Shown: one piece after another, positions 24,816 through 33,479 of the stretch | Layout of the letters: every line of letters starts with the position of its first letter | Position numbering within the stretch: the stretch's first letter is position 1 | Source: Halomonas cupida | GTDB lineage: Bacteria > Pseudomonadota > Gammaproteobacteria > Pseudomonadales > Halomonadaceae | NCBI RefSeq assembly: GCF_900142755.1 | Contig: NZ_FRCA01000009.1 | Location: forward strand, 112,317 to 176,316 | Direction of reading: 5' to 3' | DNA: 64,000 bases | Program-made: the position numbers and the translations under genes | The notes under the pieces: model-generated | Seen by the model: only the letters and a program-made list of their open reading frames with translations | Databases searched by the model: none | What the model was told of the DNA's origin: nothing

Positions 24816-25085
24816 CGTGGGCGTCAATTGGGTAGTCGATCAGTTCTGTCGGACAATTGTGCTATCTGTGCTCACTGATTCCTCGCCGGGCGAGCCCTCC
24901 TTCTCAGTGCATTGCACGGTTTCTGACATTCCTCGCGTTGTGCGGCAAGACGTCTAGTCGTCATCTGGCGACAGGTATGCTTTCAAGGCCGTCAGTGGCG
25001 GGGGCTGTGCAGGAACATCGCCAGTATTCCCCAGTCAATTCAAGCACGGAGAAAGTATCAATATCTGGCGGAAAGGAGTCATCCC
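24816..25085. other. Intergenic region upstream of the sulfotransferase cluster
   Basis: Nothing clear is seen in these 270 bp apart from the ribosome-binding site of the next gene (GGAAAGGAG, about 25070). A promoter for the three-gene cluster should lie here, but no convincing -35/-10 pair stands out. Confidence 0.5.
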
Positions 25086-25325
25086 ATGTTGCGACATCCT
25101 ACTCGTATCACTCTGTTGTTGTGCGCCATCCTGGCGTTGTACACGACCCCTGCACTGGCCTATGTCGGACCCGGGGCAGGACTTACCGCCATCGGTACCA
25201 TGATTGCGGTCATTGCAGCCCTTGTACTGGCCGTTATCGGTTTTATCTGGTACCCACTGAAGCGCGTCATGCGACGCAAGCGCGCCGAGCGTGCGACCGA
25301 CGATAGCCAGAAGCCCAGCGAATGA
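25086..25325 (+). CDS. Small two-helix membrane protein of the sulfotransferase cluster
   Basis: This 79-residue protein has a signal-like first helix (ITLLLCAILALYTTPALA). A short YVGPGAGL segment and a second hydrophobic helix (about 31-53) follow, then a strongly basic tail (KRVMRRKRAERA). The first helix ends in a possible signal-peptidase site (ALA-Y). GGAAAGGAG precedes the ATG. Its stop overlaps the next start (ATGA), so it is translated together with the sulfotransferase. No function is known. It may be a membrane partner of that enzyme. Confidence 0.75.
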   Translation: MLRHPTRITLLLCAILALYTTPALAYVGPGAGLTAIGTMIAVIAALVLAVIGFIWYPLKRVMRRKRAERATDDSQKPSE

Positions 25326-26797
25326 TGGTGTGGTTAGCGCTCTTTGCCAGCCTTGTGGCCTTTATCGGCGTTCTCAAGGGGTTGGCAGCGCAATACCATG
25401 CAGTGAACGCCGTCAGGTTGGCGCAGGGTGCGCTGGCTGTCATTTCTGATCCGGAGCTCGATGATGAGGTCAAGGAGCGGCAGGTGCAGCGAGCCTCTGT
25501 GTCCTTGCTCAAGAGCTTCTTTATCCTGCTTGCCATTGGTGTTGCTGCCTGTGTCAGTGCCTATGTACTGGTTGCCGGCGGCAACCTGCTCGGCCTGTAC
25601 GGTATGCAGGAGGTCTGGCAGGTCGCGACCAGCGCGGTATTTCTGGTGGTTTCCACGGTGGCGGCGGTGTTGCTGTGGATCCTGCTTTCCAGACGTCGTG
25701 GTGCCCGAGGCGGCGAAACGCAGGAGAACACGGAGAAGCGTGATGAAGTGCCATACTCGTCGATGGACAAGGCACTGCACCTCTATGCCTTTTCATCCTC
25801 GGCACAGTCCACTCTGGCTGGGCTGGAGAATCGCCTGTGGCGTAAACGCATCCAGACCACTCCCAATCGGCGTCCGGTATTCGTGACGTCGTTACCACGT
25901 GCAGGTACCACCATCCTGTTGGAGTTGCTGGCACGTCAGAATGAATTTGCATCGCCGACCTACCGGCATATGCCCTTTACCATGGCGCCGCTCTTGTGGG
26001 GGCGTTATTCCCGGCTGTTGCGCAAGTCCGGTGCCAAGGCCGAGCGGGCGCATGGCGACGGCATCGAGGTCGACTTCGAGAGTCCGGAAGCCTTCGAGGA
26101 AATGGTCTGGATGGCGTTCTGGAAGGACAGGTATACCGACCGGAATATCTCCCTCTGGGAGGCCGGGGATCGTCATGCGGAGTTCGAGTCCTTCCTCGAT
26201 CAACATATGCGCAAGGTGATTATTGGCAAGCCCGGCGCCACCAGTTATGTCTCGAAGAACAATGCGAACATAGCACGCCTGCCATTGCTCAAGGCGCTGT
26301 ATCCCGAGTCCCGCATACTGGTGCCTGTTCGTGAGCCGTTGGCCCAGGTCCAGTCACTGATGCGTCAGCATCAGCGCTTCAGCGATCTTCATCAGCGGGA
26401 CCGCTTTGCACGCCAGTATATGGAAGGTATCGGACACTTCGAATTCGGGGCTGCTCTGCGGCCGATTGCCTTTGCTGGTGCGCCGACCAGCAGCGAGGGC
26501 GCCGAGCATGTCGATTACTGGCTGCGCTACTGGATCGCTGCATATGAGCATGTATTGACCCAGGCACCACGAGATACGGTATTCGTGGATCATGAAGCGC
26601 TCAGTCAGACACCGTCCCAACAACTCCCGCGGTTGGCCGAAGCTCTAGCGGTGGATGATCAGGCTGCCATCAGCGCCTGTAGCGATATGTTCCACGCTTC
26701 GCGCGAGGTTCGGACGCTGGCCGGGGCAACTCCCGAGCTGATCAGCCGAGCGAGAGAAGTCCATGCCGAGCTGCTGGAACGTACGCTCAAGGCATAG
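25322..26797 (+). CDS. Membrane-anchored PAPS-dependent sulfotransferase family protein
   Basis: This is a predicted sulfotransferase that would use 3'-phosphoadenylyl sulfate. The 491-residue protein has hydrophobic helices at about 2-22, 66-86 and 103-123. A sulfotransferase_3-type domain follows. The phosphosulfate-binding loop is TSLPRAGTTILLELLA (about 189-204) and the likely 3'-phosphate site is in RILVPVREPLAQVQSLMRQH (Arg and Ser). The cytosolic domain is thus tethered to the membrane. It overlaps the upstream small gene by four bases and the arylsulfotransferase-like gene follows 23 bp later. The acceptor is unknown. Envelope glycans, lipids or an exported metabolite are possible. 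Confidence 0.82.
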   Translation: MMVWLALFASLVAFIGVLKGLAAQYHAVNAVRLAQGALAVISDPELDDEVKERQVQRASVSLLKSFFILLAIGVAACVSAYVLVAGGNLLGLYGMQEVWQVATSAVFLVVSTVAAVLLWILLSRRRGARGGETQENTEKRDEVPYSSMDKALHLYAFSSSAQSTLAGLENRLWRKRIQTTPNRRPVFVTSLPRAGTTILLELLARQNEFASPTYRHMPFTMAPLLWGRYSRLLRKSGAKAERAHGDGIEVDFESPEAFEEMVWMAFWKDRYTDRNISLWEAGDRHAEFESFLDQHMRKVIIGKPGATSYVSKNNANIARLPLLKALYPESRILVPVREPLAQVQSLMRQHQRFSDLHQRDRFARQYMEGIGHFEFGAALRPIAFAGAPTSSEGAEHVDYWLRYWIAAYEHVLTQAPRDTVFVDHEALSQTPSQQLPRLAEALAVDDQAAISACSDMFHASREVRTLAGATPELISRAREVHAELLERTLKA

Positions 26798-26820
26798 AGT
26801 TGACGACAAGGAATGCAATA

Positions 26821-28101
26821 GTGGCAAAGAAATCGATTGGCGAGCGTCTGGGGCCGGTGCTGTTCGTGGCATCGCTGGGTGTCATCACTCTGGTCTACGG
26901 TACAGTAGCCACCACGCGTGGCTGGTTCCCGGCCCCTCAGATCCAGCTGGCACAGCGTACTCTGATGGATATCTCGCATAACTGGAAAAACGACCTGGCC
27001 CTCGAGCCGACCCGCCATCTGGTGAAGCCGGGAGGCGGTGACGTTGCGACAGATCGTGGTCTTGAAGGCAAACCCAGCGGGACAACCAAGGAAGGGTATG
27101 TGCTGGTTGCAGGCCTCAACGAGGATCAGGACGAGGCTTTCCATTCCGTCCGCCTCTATGATGGCGAAGGCAATGAGGTACATCGTTGGCCCGTGCACTA
27201 CGACTTGCTGGACGATGAGCACAAGCCGCAGAACGTCATGCTGCACGGCATGGAGGTGTTCGAGGACGGCTCTCTGGTGCTGACCTTTGATGCCGGTAAC
27301 GCGATTGCGCGCATCGATGCCTGTGGCAAACCGATGTGGACCCGCAAGGGGAGTTTCCATCACTCGATCAGCCGTGATGGAGAAGGGCAACTGGTCACGC
27401 TGTTGGAGGAAGGCATCGCCTGGCTTGACGAGGATACTGGCGAGATTACCCACCAACTGGACATTGTCGAGGATCTTGCCGAATACCCGGGAGGTGATCA
27501 GCGAGCCACCTTCGATATCCGTACTCGCACTCCCGACAATACCGAGCAGGAAGTACGCTACCTGATGGACCCGTTCCATCCCAATGACGCGGAACCTCTG
27601 CGTGCCGAGATGGCTGACGCCTTCCCCATGTTCGACGCCGGAGATGTGTTGATCAGTCTGCGTGAGCTGAACCTGGTCGCGGTCATCGACCCACAGAGCG
27701 GTCGCATGAAGTGGCACCGCCATGGCCCCTGGTTCAAGCAACACGACCCAGACTTCGAACCGGATGGCACCATCAGTGTCTTTGACAATGCCACCGGTAG
27801 CGGCGCGACACGCATACTGAGTATCCGTCCCGGTGAAGACAACGTCGAAACGCTGTTCAGTGGTTCGGAGGAGCAGCCCTTCTACAGTTGGCGTCGCGGT
27901 AAGCACCAGTTGCTTGACGACGGCAATATATTGCTCACCGAGGCTGAAGGTGGTCGTGTCATGGAAGTCGACAGCAATGGCGAACTGGTCTGGCAGCGGC
28001 ACATGGCGTGGGACGCCGAGAGCAATTTGATCATTACCGAGGCGCGCTTCGTCCCTGGTGATTTCTTCACCAATGGGGTGCCGAGCTGTTCTTCAAATTG
28101 A
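26821..28101 (+). CDS. Arylsulfotransferase (ASST)-like beta-propeller protein
   Basis: The 426-residue protein has one N-terminal TM helix (about 12-32), so the body is likely periplasmic. The rest shows a repeated strand pattern (SVRLYDGEGNEVHRWPV, ARIDACGKPMWTRKG, VAVIDPQSGRMKWHRHGPW, VMEVDSNGELVWQRHM) typical of ASST propellers. Conserved His occur at HGMEVFEDGSLV and FHHSISRDGEGQ. Classical ASST moves sulfate between phenols through a sulfo-His. Start: GTG at 26821 with AAGGA eight bases upstream, preferred over a TTG at 26800. A 12-bp hairpin follows the stop. Confidence 0.82.
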   Translation: MAKKSIGERLGPVLFVASLGVITLVYGTVATTRGWFPAPQIQLAQRTLMDISHNWKNDLALEPTRHLVKPGGGDVATDRGLEGKPSGTTKEGYVLVAGLNEDQDEAFHSVRLYDGEGNEVHRWPVHYDLLDDEHKPQNVMLHGMEVFEDGSLVLTFDAGNAIARIDACGKPMWTRKGSFHHSISRDGEGQLVTLLEEGIAWLDEDTGEITHQLDIVEDLAEYPGGDQRATFDIRTRTPDNTEQEVRYLMDPFHPNDAEPLRAEMADAFPMFDAGDVLISLRELNLVAVIDPQSGRMKWHRHGPWFKQHDPDFEPDGTISVFDNATGSGATRILSIRPGEDNVETLFSGSEEQPFYSWRRGKHQLLDDGNILLTEAEGGRVMEVDSNGELVWQRHMAWDAESNLIITEARFVPGDFFTNGVPSCSSN

Positions 28102-28121
28102 CATTGATATGTAAGTGGGGA

Positions 28122-28151
28122 GCAACACGACTTGTAGTGAAGTCGTGTTGC
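28122..28151 (+). terminator. 12-bp hairpin after the arylsulfotransferase-like gene
   Basis: GCAACACGACTT-gtagtg-AAGTCGTGTTGC is a perfect 12-bp stem with a 6-base loop. There is no T-run, so it may be an imperfect terminator or a 3'-end protector. Confidence 0.65.
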
Positions 28152-28373
28152 CACGCAAGACGCAAAAGGAGGTGCCATTTCGCGCACAGACACTAACCTG
28201 CGAAAAAATATGCGATTATTTGGAAACGCTGTTCGATCCGCCTGGGGCGGGACTTGTGGGATATTTCCGAGATTGAAGTGTTGATGTCCTGAACGGCCAG
28301 TGTCTTGCGTCGGGAACCGAGGGGCGGCATTCTGTGTCTGATAGCTTGTCTACCAATAGGGAGCTCAGGATAC

Positions 28374-29045
28374 ATGGCCTATCAAGAGTCACATGTGAGT
28401 CATCAGGCGACGACGCAGGTTGCTGCAACGAACAAGGTTCTACGCAACACCTACGGTCTGCTGGCAATGACACTGGTGTTCTCTGCTATTGCCGCCGCTG
28501 CTGCCGTAGCAATGGGTGTTCAGCAGATGAACATTCTGGTGTTCTTCATCGGTGCATACGGTCTGATGTTCCTCGTGCACAAGACCGCCAACTCAGCCAT
28601 GGGGCTGCTGGCAACTTTCGCCTTTACCGGTTTCATGGGCTTCACTCTGGGGCCGATTCTCAGCGCTTATCTTACCCTGGCCAATGGTCCGCAACTGATC
28701 ATGACTGCGCTGGGTATGACGGGGCTGACCTTCTTCGGGCTTTCCGCCGTTGCGCTGATTACTCGCAAGGACTTCAGTTTCCTCGCCAACTTCATGATGG
28801 CGGGTGCCATCGTGCTGGTACTGGCTATGGTGGCTGCACTGATCTTCAACATCCCGACCCTGTCGCTGATGGTTTCGGCGGGCTTCGTGCTGTTCTCCTC
28901 TGCAGCGATTCTCTACCAGACCAGCGAAATCGTGCATCGTGCCGGTGAAACCAACTATATTCTCGCCACCATCACGCTGTACGTCTCGATCTACAATCTG
29001 TTTGTCAGCCTGTTGTCTCTGCTGGGTATTGTCAGCCAGGACTGA
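28374..29045 (+). CDS. Bax1-I / YccA family membrane protein
   Basis: This 223-residue protein has seven TM helices and belongs to the TMBIM (Bax inhibitor-1) family. E. coli YccA modulates FtsH proteolysis of membrane proteins. The typical start is a short hydrophilic segment (MAYQESHVSHQATTQ) followed by NKVLRNTYGLLAMTLVFSA. Other family stretches are TGFMGFTLGPILSAYL, and ILYQTSEIVHRAGETNYILAT with the conserved acidic residues of the proposed pore. The start at 28374 has an AGGA three bases upstream and a GGGAG further back. Confidence 0.9.
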   Translation: MAYQESHVSHQATTQVAATNKVLRNTYGLLAMTLVFSAIAAAAAVAMGVQQMNILVFFIGAYGLMFLVHKTANSAMGLLATFAFTGFMGFTLGPILSAYLTLANGPQLIMTALGMTGLTFFGLSAVALITRKDFSFLANFMMAGAIVLVLAMVAALIFNIPTLSLMVSAGFVLFSSAAILYQTSEIVHRAGETNYILATITLYVSIYNLFVSLLSLLGIVSQD

Positions 29046-29090
29046 TGCTGTTCTGATCAGCGGATTGTTGCCATTCGACAACAGAAGTTC

Positions 29091-29120
29091 CACTGACCCC
29101 GCCTGAAGGCGGGGTCAGTG
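29091..29120. terminator. Strong hairpin terminator after the Bax1-I gene
   Basis: CACTGACCCCGCC-tgaa-GGCGGGGTCAGTG is a perfect 13-bp stem with a 4-base loop, located 46 bp past the stop. Confidence 0.8.
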
Positions 29121-29162
29121 CGTTGACAGGGTTCAGGAAGTTCCGGAAATACAGGATAATTC

Positions 29163-29555
29163 ATGCGTTATGGCATCCTCCTGCTGGGCGCGCCCTACAG
29201 TAATCAGGCCGCACACAGCGCCTTGCGATTTGCCCGGACCATTATCGCCAGAGGGCATCAGCTCGACAGCGTGTTCTTCTATCATGAGGGCGTCCACAAC
29301 GCCGCTCGCCTGGCGGCACCACCGCAGGATGAGCCACACCTGGTCGATGGCTGGGCCGAATTACAGCGAGAACATGGCGTAAAGCTCGATGTCTGCATTG
29401 CCGCGGCGCTGCGTCGAGGGCTGATGGATGAGGAGCAGGCCGGGCGTCACGGCAAGGAAGGACACAGCGTCGAGCGCCCCTTCGAGCTCACTGGGCTGGG
29501 GCAACTGGTGGATCTTGGCTTACGCTGTGATCGGCTGGTGACCTTCGCTCCGTGA
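29163..29555 (+). CDS. tusD: Sulfurtransferase TusD
   Basis: TusD is part of the TusBCD complex that relays persulfide sulfur from TusA to TusE for 2-thiolation of the wobble uridine of Glu, Gln and Lys tRNAs. The 130-residue protein has the DsrE/F fold and the catalytic Cys in VKLDVCIAAALRRG. The N-terminus (MRYGILLLGAPYSNQAAHSALRFA) is typical. The stop overlaps the tusC start region. It is first in the tusDCB run and follows a terminator, so the operon promoter lies at about 29121-29160. Confidence 0.92.
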   Translation: MRYGILLLGAPYSNQAAHSALRFARTIIARGHQLDSVFFYHEGVHNAARLAAPPQDEPHLVDGWAELQREHGVKLDVCIAAALRRGLMDEEQAGRHGKEGHSVERPFELTGLGQLVDLGLRCDRLVTFAP

Positions 29556-29983
29556 ACGTGAATAAAGCGAATGAAGGCATGAACGACAGCAACATCGCAC
29601 ACACCTCGATCACTCCCCCCTCGGCAACAGGCGAGTTGCTGGTGATTCTTGGCCATGCTCCCCATGGCTCCAGCCTGCTGCGGGAGGGGCTGGATATGGC
29701 ACTGGTCGCTGCGGCATTCGGTCGGCGAGTGTCGCTGTTGTTCATGGGCCAGGGATGTTGGGCCCTTCAGCCGGGGCAGGGCGAAGGAGCCCTGGGGCAA
29801 AAGGGGACACAGAGCACACTCGAGATGCTCGAGATGTATGATATCGACAATATCATGGTCGAGGCCGAGAGCCTTGAGCGCCTGGGGCTCGAGAGTTCGG
29901 ATCTCGTCTTGTCGGTCAGTGTTGTCGATGCCGCGAGCGTCCAGCAGGCGATCGCCTCTCACACGCTGGTGATGAATTTCTGA
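29552..29983 (+). CDS. tusC: Sulfurtransferase complex subunit TusC
   Basis: TusC is a DsrE/F-fold subunit of the TusBCD sulfur-relay complex. The 143-residue reading shows GELLVILGHAPHGSSLLREGLDMALVAAAFG and VSLLFMGQGCWAL, both family hallmarks. The start is uncertain. The GTG at 29552 overlaps the tusD stop (GTGA). An ATG at 29579 would shorten the protein by nine residues, but its GAAGG is only one base away. The first 25 residues are poorly conserved. Confidence 0.88.
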   Translation: MNVNKANEGMNDSNIAHTSITPPSATGELLVILGHAPHGSSLLREGLDMALVAAAFGRRVSLLFMGQGCWALQPGQGEGALGQKGTQSTLEMLEMYDIDNIMVEAESLERLGLESSDLVLSVSVVDAASVQQAIASHTLVMNF

Positions 29984-29996
29984 AGCAGGACAACTC

Positions 29997-30287
29997 ATGC
30001 ATTTGCATACCTTGAATCAGTCGCCGGCCCAGAGTCAGGTCTATCGCCAGGCACTGGCAGCGATGGCCGATGACGATTGTCTACTGCTGATAGAGGAGGC
30101 CGTGCAGGGAGCGCTGCCTCACCTGATCGGGCCGTTCGAGGGGCTTGCCGGGCGTCTTTATGTGCTCGAAGAGGACCTCGTGGCTCGCGGGCTGCTGGAG
30201 CGCTGCGACGACAATGCCAGAGTGGTGGATGTGGAGGGCTTTGTCTCGCTGACGGAACAGGCCGACAAGGTGCTCAGTTGGTATTGA
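29997..30287 (+). CDS. tusB: Sulfurtransferase complex subunit TusB
   Basis: TusB is the small third subunit of the TusBCD complex. The 96-residue protein begins MHLHTLNQSP and has CLLLIEEAVQGAL and LYVLEEDLVARGLLERC, the usual TusB/DsrH pattern. It lies 13 bp after tusC. Confidence 0.88.
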   Translation: MHLHTLNQSPAQSQVYRQALAAMADDDCLLLIEEAVQGALPHLIGPFEGLAGRLYVLEEDLVARGLLERCDDNARVVDVEGFVSLTEQADKVLSWY

Positions 30288-30407
30288 GTGGGTATCAAGA
30301 GCCCTCGCATCCGCGTCTGTCACAGCGACATCCAGGAAGGTGATTGGCAATGATGGTCATGATGGCGGCAGTAACGAAAGAAGCGCACCCGATGGAAGAG
30401 AATCCCG

Positions 30408-30761
30408 ATGGCTAGTACGGAAATCGCGCGATATCTTGAAGTCGGCCAGCAGCGAGTAGCGCTCGACCCTGAGGGCTACCTGGTCGACCTGACTCAATGG
30501 ACGCCTGAAGTGGCCGAAGCCCTGGCCGTCGAGGACGGCCTGACACTGACATCCGACCATTGGGAGGTCATCGATGTGCTGCGCAACTTCTATCAGCGCT
30601 TCGAACAGGCTCCGGCCATGCGGCCTCTGGTCAAGGCCGTGGGTCAGCAACTGGGTGCTGACAAGGGCAGCTCGATCTTCTTGATGCGACTGTTCCCCGA
30701 AAGTCCGGCAAAGGTTGGTGCGCGTCTGGCCGGTTTGCCCAAGCCCACCAATTGTCTCTGA
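30408..30761 (+). CDS. tusE: Sulfurtransferase TusE (DsrC family)
   Basis: TusE accepts sulfur from TusD and passes it to MnmA on the tRNA. The 117-residue protein has the DsrC fold, with LDPEGYLVDLTQWTPEVAEALA and DHWEVIDVLRNFY. The C-terminal catalytic Cys is the next-to-last residue (PKPTNCL), exactly as in TusE. It sits 120 bp after tusB. In that gap no further gene is seen. It is probably the last sulfur-relay gene of the operon. Confidence 0.92.
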   Translation: MASTEIARYLEVGQQRVALDPEGYLVDLTQWTPEVAEALAVEDGLTLTSDHWEVIDVLRNFYQRFEQAPAMRPLVKAVGQQLGADKGSSIFLMRLFPESPAKVGARLAGLPKPTNCL

Positions 30762-30770
30762 CGCCGCTCG

Positions 30771-31340
30771 ATGAATTTTCTGGCACATGCCGCGTTGGCT
30801 GATGGAGGCAGTGATGACTTCCTCTACGGCAACCTCGTTGCCGATGGAGTCAAGGGTCCCGATCTGAGCGACTGGCCTGTTGAGGTGGCCGCTGGTGTGC
30901 GCCATCACCGTCGTGTCGACGCTTTCGTCGATTCACACCCCGTTGTTCTGGCCGCTCGTCGCAGGGCTCCCCGGGAGCAGCGGCGCTATGCAGCCATCGC
31001 GCTGGATATTCTCTGGGATCACTTTCTACTGCAGGAACTGGAGGCACCGACGCGGGACCTCCTGATCCAGCGCTGCTATCGCGTGCTGGGTCGGGAGCAG
31101 GCGCCGGCACGTCTGGCTCGCATGATCCCGGCGCTGATCAGTGAGGACTGGCTGCATCGCTACCGTCAGCGGGACTTCACCTATCGCGCCATCGCCGGGA
31201 TCGGTTCACGGCTGTCAGGTCCCAACCGTCTTGCCGAGTTGGTGCCCCATTTGCGTGCGGATCACCAGCACCTGTCGGAAGACTTCCAGGTCCTGTGGCA
31301 GGACGTCCGACAGGTGTTGGAAGTCGTTGATACACATTGA
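30771..31340 (+). CDS. acpH: Acyl carrier protein phosphodiesterase
   Basis: AcpH removes the 4'-phosphopantetheine arm from acyl carrier protein. The 189-residue protein shows the N-terminal motif MNFLAHAALADGGSDDFLYGNLVADGVKG, followed by VRHHRRVDAFVDSHP and ALDILWDHFL. All carry the His and Asp residues expected for the HD-like metal site. It starts nine bases after tusE and is convergent with moeA, four bases apart. Confidence 0.9.
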   Translation: MNFLAHAALADGGSDDFLYGNLVADGVKGPDLSDWPVEVAAGVRHHRRVDAFVDSHPVVLAARRRAPREQRRYAAIALDILWDHFLLQELEAPTRDLLIQRCYRVLGREQAPARLARMIPALISEDWLHRYRQRDFTYRAIAGIGSRLSGPNRLAELVPHLRADHQHLSEDFQVLWQDVRQVLEVVDTH

Positions 31341-31344
31341 ACCG

Positions 31345-32562
31345 TCATGCCTTGAGCCATAGACACTCGAGAAGGTCGCCCTGAGCCACCTGCGAGTGTG
31401 GAGGCACCACCGCCAGCGCATCCGCCCCCACGCAGGATGACAGTACTCCCGAGTTCTGATCGGTGAAGGCGTGGGCCTGAATCCCCTCGCGGGAGAAGTC
31501 CAGACGTACCCGCATATAGTGCTGGCGTGGCCCGGTCGAGGTGCCAAAGGTGCTGGTGGCCCATAACCGTGGCAACTCTGCCATGGCGGTACAGCCCTGC
31601 ATTGCGCCAAGCAACGGACGAAGGAACAGCCAGGCACCAACGTAGCCGGATACGGGGTTGCCCGGCAGTCCCACGAAGCGAGTCAGTTGACCGTCGCCCC
31701 CCGGCAGCCGACCGAGTGCCAGAGGTTTGCCGGGGCGGATGGCCAGACGCCACAGATTCAGCTCGCCCAGGGCTTCCAGGGCCGCCTTGACATGATCTTC
31801 TTCTCCGACACTGACACCCCCGGTGGAGACGACGATATCCGCAGCCAGGGCGGCCTCACGTAAGCAGCGACGGGTATCCTCGGCGTTGTCGGGCACATGC
31901 TGGATATGGATGACATCGGCGCCGAAACCCTCCAGTAGTGCGACCAGCATGGGGCGGTTGGAATTGTATATCTGGCCCGATGCCAGTGGCTTGCCGGGCT
32001 CGATGATTTCATCACCGGTCGACAGCAATGCCACGCGCGGCTTGCATCGTACCTGTACCTTATCAATCCCTTGAGCGGCGAGGTGTCCCAGTGCAGCAGC
32101 GTCGAGACGCATCCCGGCGCCCAGCAATTGGCTACCTTGCGCCACATCGCGTCCACGGCGACGGACATTATCCCCTTCGGGAACATCCCCCGGCAGCGTC
32201 GCATGGCCGTCAGTGACACAGGCTTTCTCCTGCATGACCACACAGTCGGCGCCTTCGGGTAGAGCGCCGCCGGTAAAGATGCGAGCGCAAGTGCCGCGCT
32301 CGAGCGCCAGGGGTGAATCTCCGGCGGCAACACGGCCAATGATCGGCAGCGTATGCCCGGCATCGGAGTGATGCAGGGCGTAGCCATCCATGGCGCTGTT
32401 GTCGAAGGGAGGGACATCCATTGTCGCTTCGACGGCCTCAGCCAGTACCCGCCCTGTGGCTTCACCCAGCGCGACACTTTCACTGGCCAGGGGTACGACG
32501 TCATCGAGCAGCGCCTGCATGGCCTGCTCCACGGCGGCTAGAGGCGTAGATTCAGAAATCAT
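31345..32562 (-). CDS. moeA: Molybdopterin molybdenumtransferase MoeA
   Basis: MoeA inserts molybdate into adenylylated molybdopterin. The 405-residue protein has the MoeA N-terminal domain with DVPPFDNSAMDGYALH, the GGALPEGADCVVMQE segment and the MoCF domain with STGDEI and STGGVSVGEEDHVK. GLPGNPVSGYV closes the active site. Typical MoeA is about 405-411 residues. It overlaps moaB by 11 bases in a minus-strand operon (DUF1244, moaB, moeA). Confidence 0.93.
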   Translation of the reverse strand: MISESTPLAAVEQAMQALLDDVVPLASESVALGEATGRVLAEAVEATMDVPPFDNSAMDGYALHHSDAGHTLPIIGRVAAGDSPLALERGTCARIFTGGALPEGADCVVMQEKACVTDGHATLPGDVPEGDNVRRRGRDVAQGSQLLGAGMRLDAAALGHLAAQGIDKVQVRCKPRVALLSTGDEIIEPGKPLASGQIYNSNRPMLVALLEGFGADVIHIQHVPDNAEDTRRCLREAALAADIVVSTGGVSVGEEDHVKAALEALGELNLWRLAIRPGKPLALGRLPGGDGQLTRFVGLPGNPVSGYVGAWLFLRPLLGAMQGCTAMAELPRLWATSTFGTSTGPRQHYMRVRLDFSREGIQAHAFTDQNSGVLSSCVGADALAVVPPHSQVAQGDLLECLWLKA

Positions 32563-33079
32563 GCTGGCCCCGCTCGGGAATCACCAGGTTGGCAAAATTG
32601 CAGGGCCTGTGCCGACTATCCAACTGCTCGGCGAGGATGCCGTTCCAGGCGGTGCGGCAGGATCCGGTGGAACCAGGCAGGCAGAAGACCACTGTGGCAT
32701 TGGCCATTCCACCCAGGCAGCGGCTTTGTACCGTGGAGCTGCCGATCTCCGCGAAGGAGAGTTGACGAAACAGCTCGCCGAAGCCTTCGATACGCTTGTC
32801 GAGCAGTGCCGAAATCGCCTCGGGAGTGGAGTCGCGCCCGGTGAAGCCGGTACCGCCGGTGGTCAGAATGACCTGCACCTCCGGGTCGGCAATCCAGGCG
32901 CTCGTCACGGCACGAATACGGTAGATGTCATCCTCGACGATACGTTTGTCGGCGAGCTGATGGCCTGCCGTCGTCAGGCATTCGACCAGTGTCTGGCCGC
33001 TGCGGTCGGTGGCTTCGGTCCGGCTGTCGGAGACGGTCAATACCGCGATCTTCAGCGGAATCATGGCGTCAGCATTCAT
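32552..33079 (-). CDS. moaB: Molybdenum cofactor biosynthesis protein B
   Basis: MoaB is the molybdopterin-binding (MogA-like) protein thought to adenylylate molybdopterin. The 175-residue protein has the N-terminal [13 protein letters not shown], the loop [19 protein letters not shown] and the terminal [22 protein letters not shown]. All three are diagnostic of the family. The start overlaps the stop of the DUF1244 gene (ATGA), so the two are translationally coupled. Confidence 0.93.
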   Translation of the reverse strand: MNADAMIPLKIAVLTVSDSRTEATDRSGQTLVECLTTAGHQLADKRIVEDDIYRIRAVTSAWIADPEVQVILTTGGTGFTGRDSTPEAISALLDKRIEGFGELFRQLSFAEIGSSTVQSRCLGGMANATVVFCLPGSTGSCRTAWNGILAEQLDSRHRPCNFANLVIPERGQHDF

Positions 33080-33411
33080 TGTCCATTCGACTCCTCGTGA
33101 CGCTGGTCACGGGCCTTCTGACGGGCCTCCAGAGCGGCGAGTTGCTCAGGAGTTGCCTTGCCCTGATAAAGCGTCTTCCACTCGCTGTAGGGCATCCCGT
33201 AGACATATTCACGGGCAGCCTCGTAGTCGAGAGTTTCGCCACGCTCCTCAGCGGCGGCCACCAGCCACTTGGACAGACAGTTGCGACAGAAGTCGGCCAG
33301 AATCATCAGGTCGATATTCTGCACGTCCTTGTTGTCGTCCAGGTGGCGCAGTAGACGGCGAAAGGCTGCGGCTTCCAGTTCGGTGCGTGTGGTGTCATCA
33401 AGATGTTGCAT
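33076..33411 (-). CDS. DUF1244-family protein
   Basis: This is a 111-residue cytosolic protein of the DUF1244 family, all-helical and of unknown function. The conserved block is FRRLLRHLDDNKDVQNIDLM, then LADFCRNCLSKWLVAAAEE with two Cys, then YVYGMPYSEWKTLYQ. The ATG at 33411 gives the family N-terminus. The frame is open to 33498 but that reaches into the preceding regulator gene. The position in front of moaB hints at a link to molybdenum cofactor genes, but this is only context. Confidence 0.85.
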   Translation of the reverse strand: MQHLDDTTRTELEAAAFRRLLRHLDDNKDVQNIDLMILADFCRNCLSKWLVAAAEERGETLDYEAAREYVYGMPYSEWKTLYQGKATPEQLAALEARQKARDQRHEESNGQ

Positions 33412-33479
33412 GGTCGGCTCCGCTGTTCGATTACATTGGTTGCGGTCTACAAGCGCCGAAGAACTCGGCAGGGAACGGA

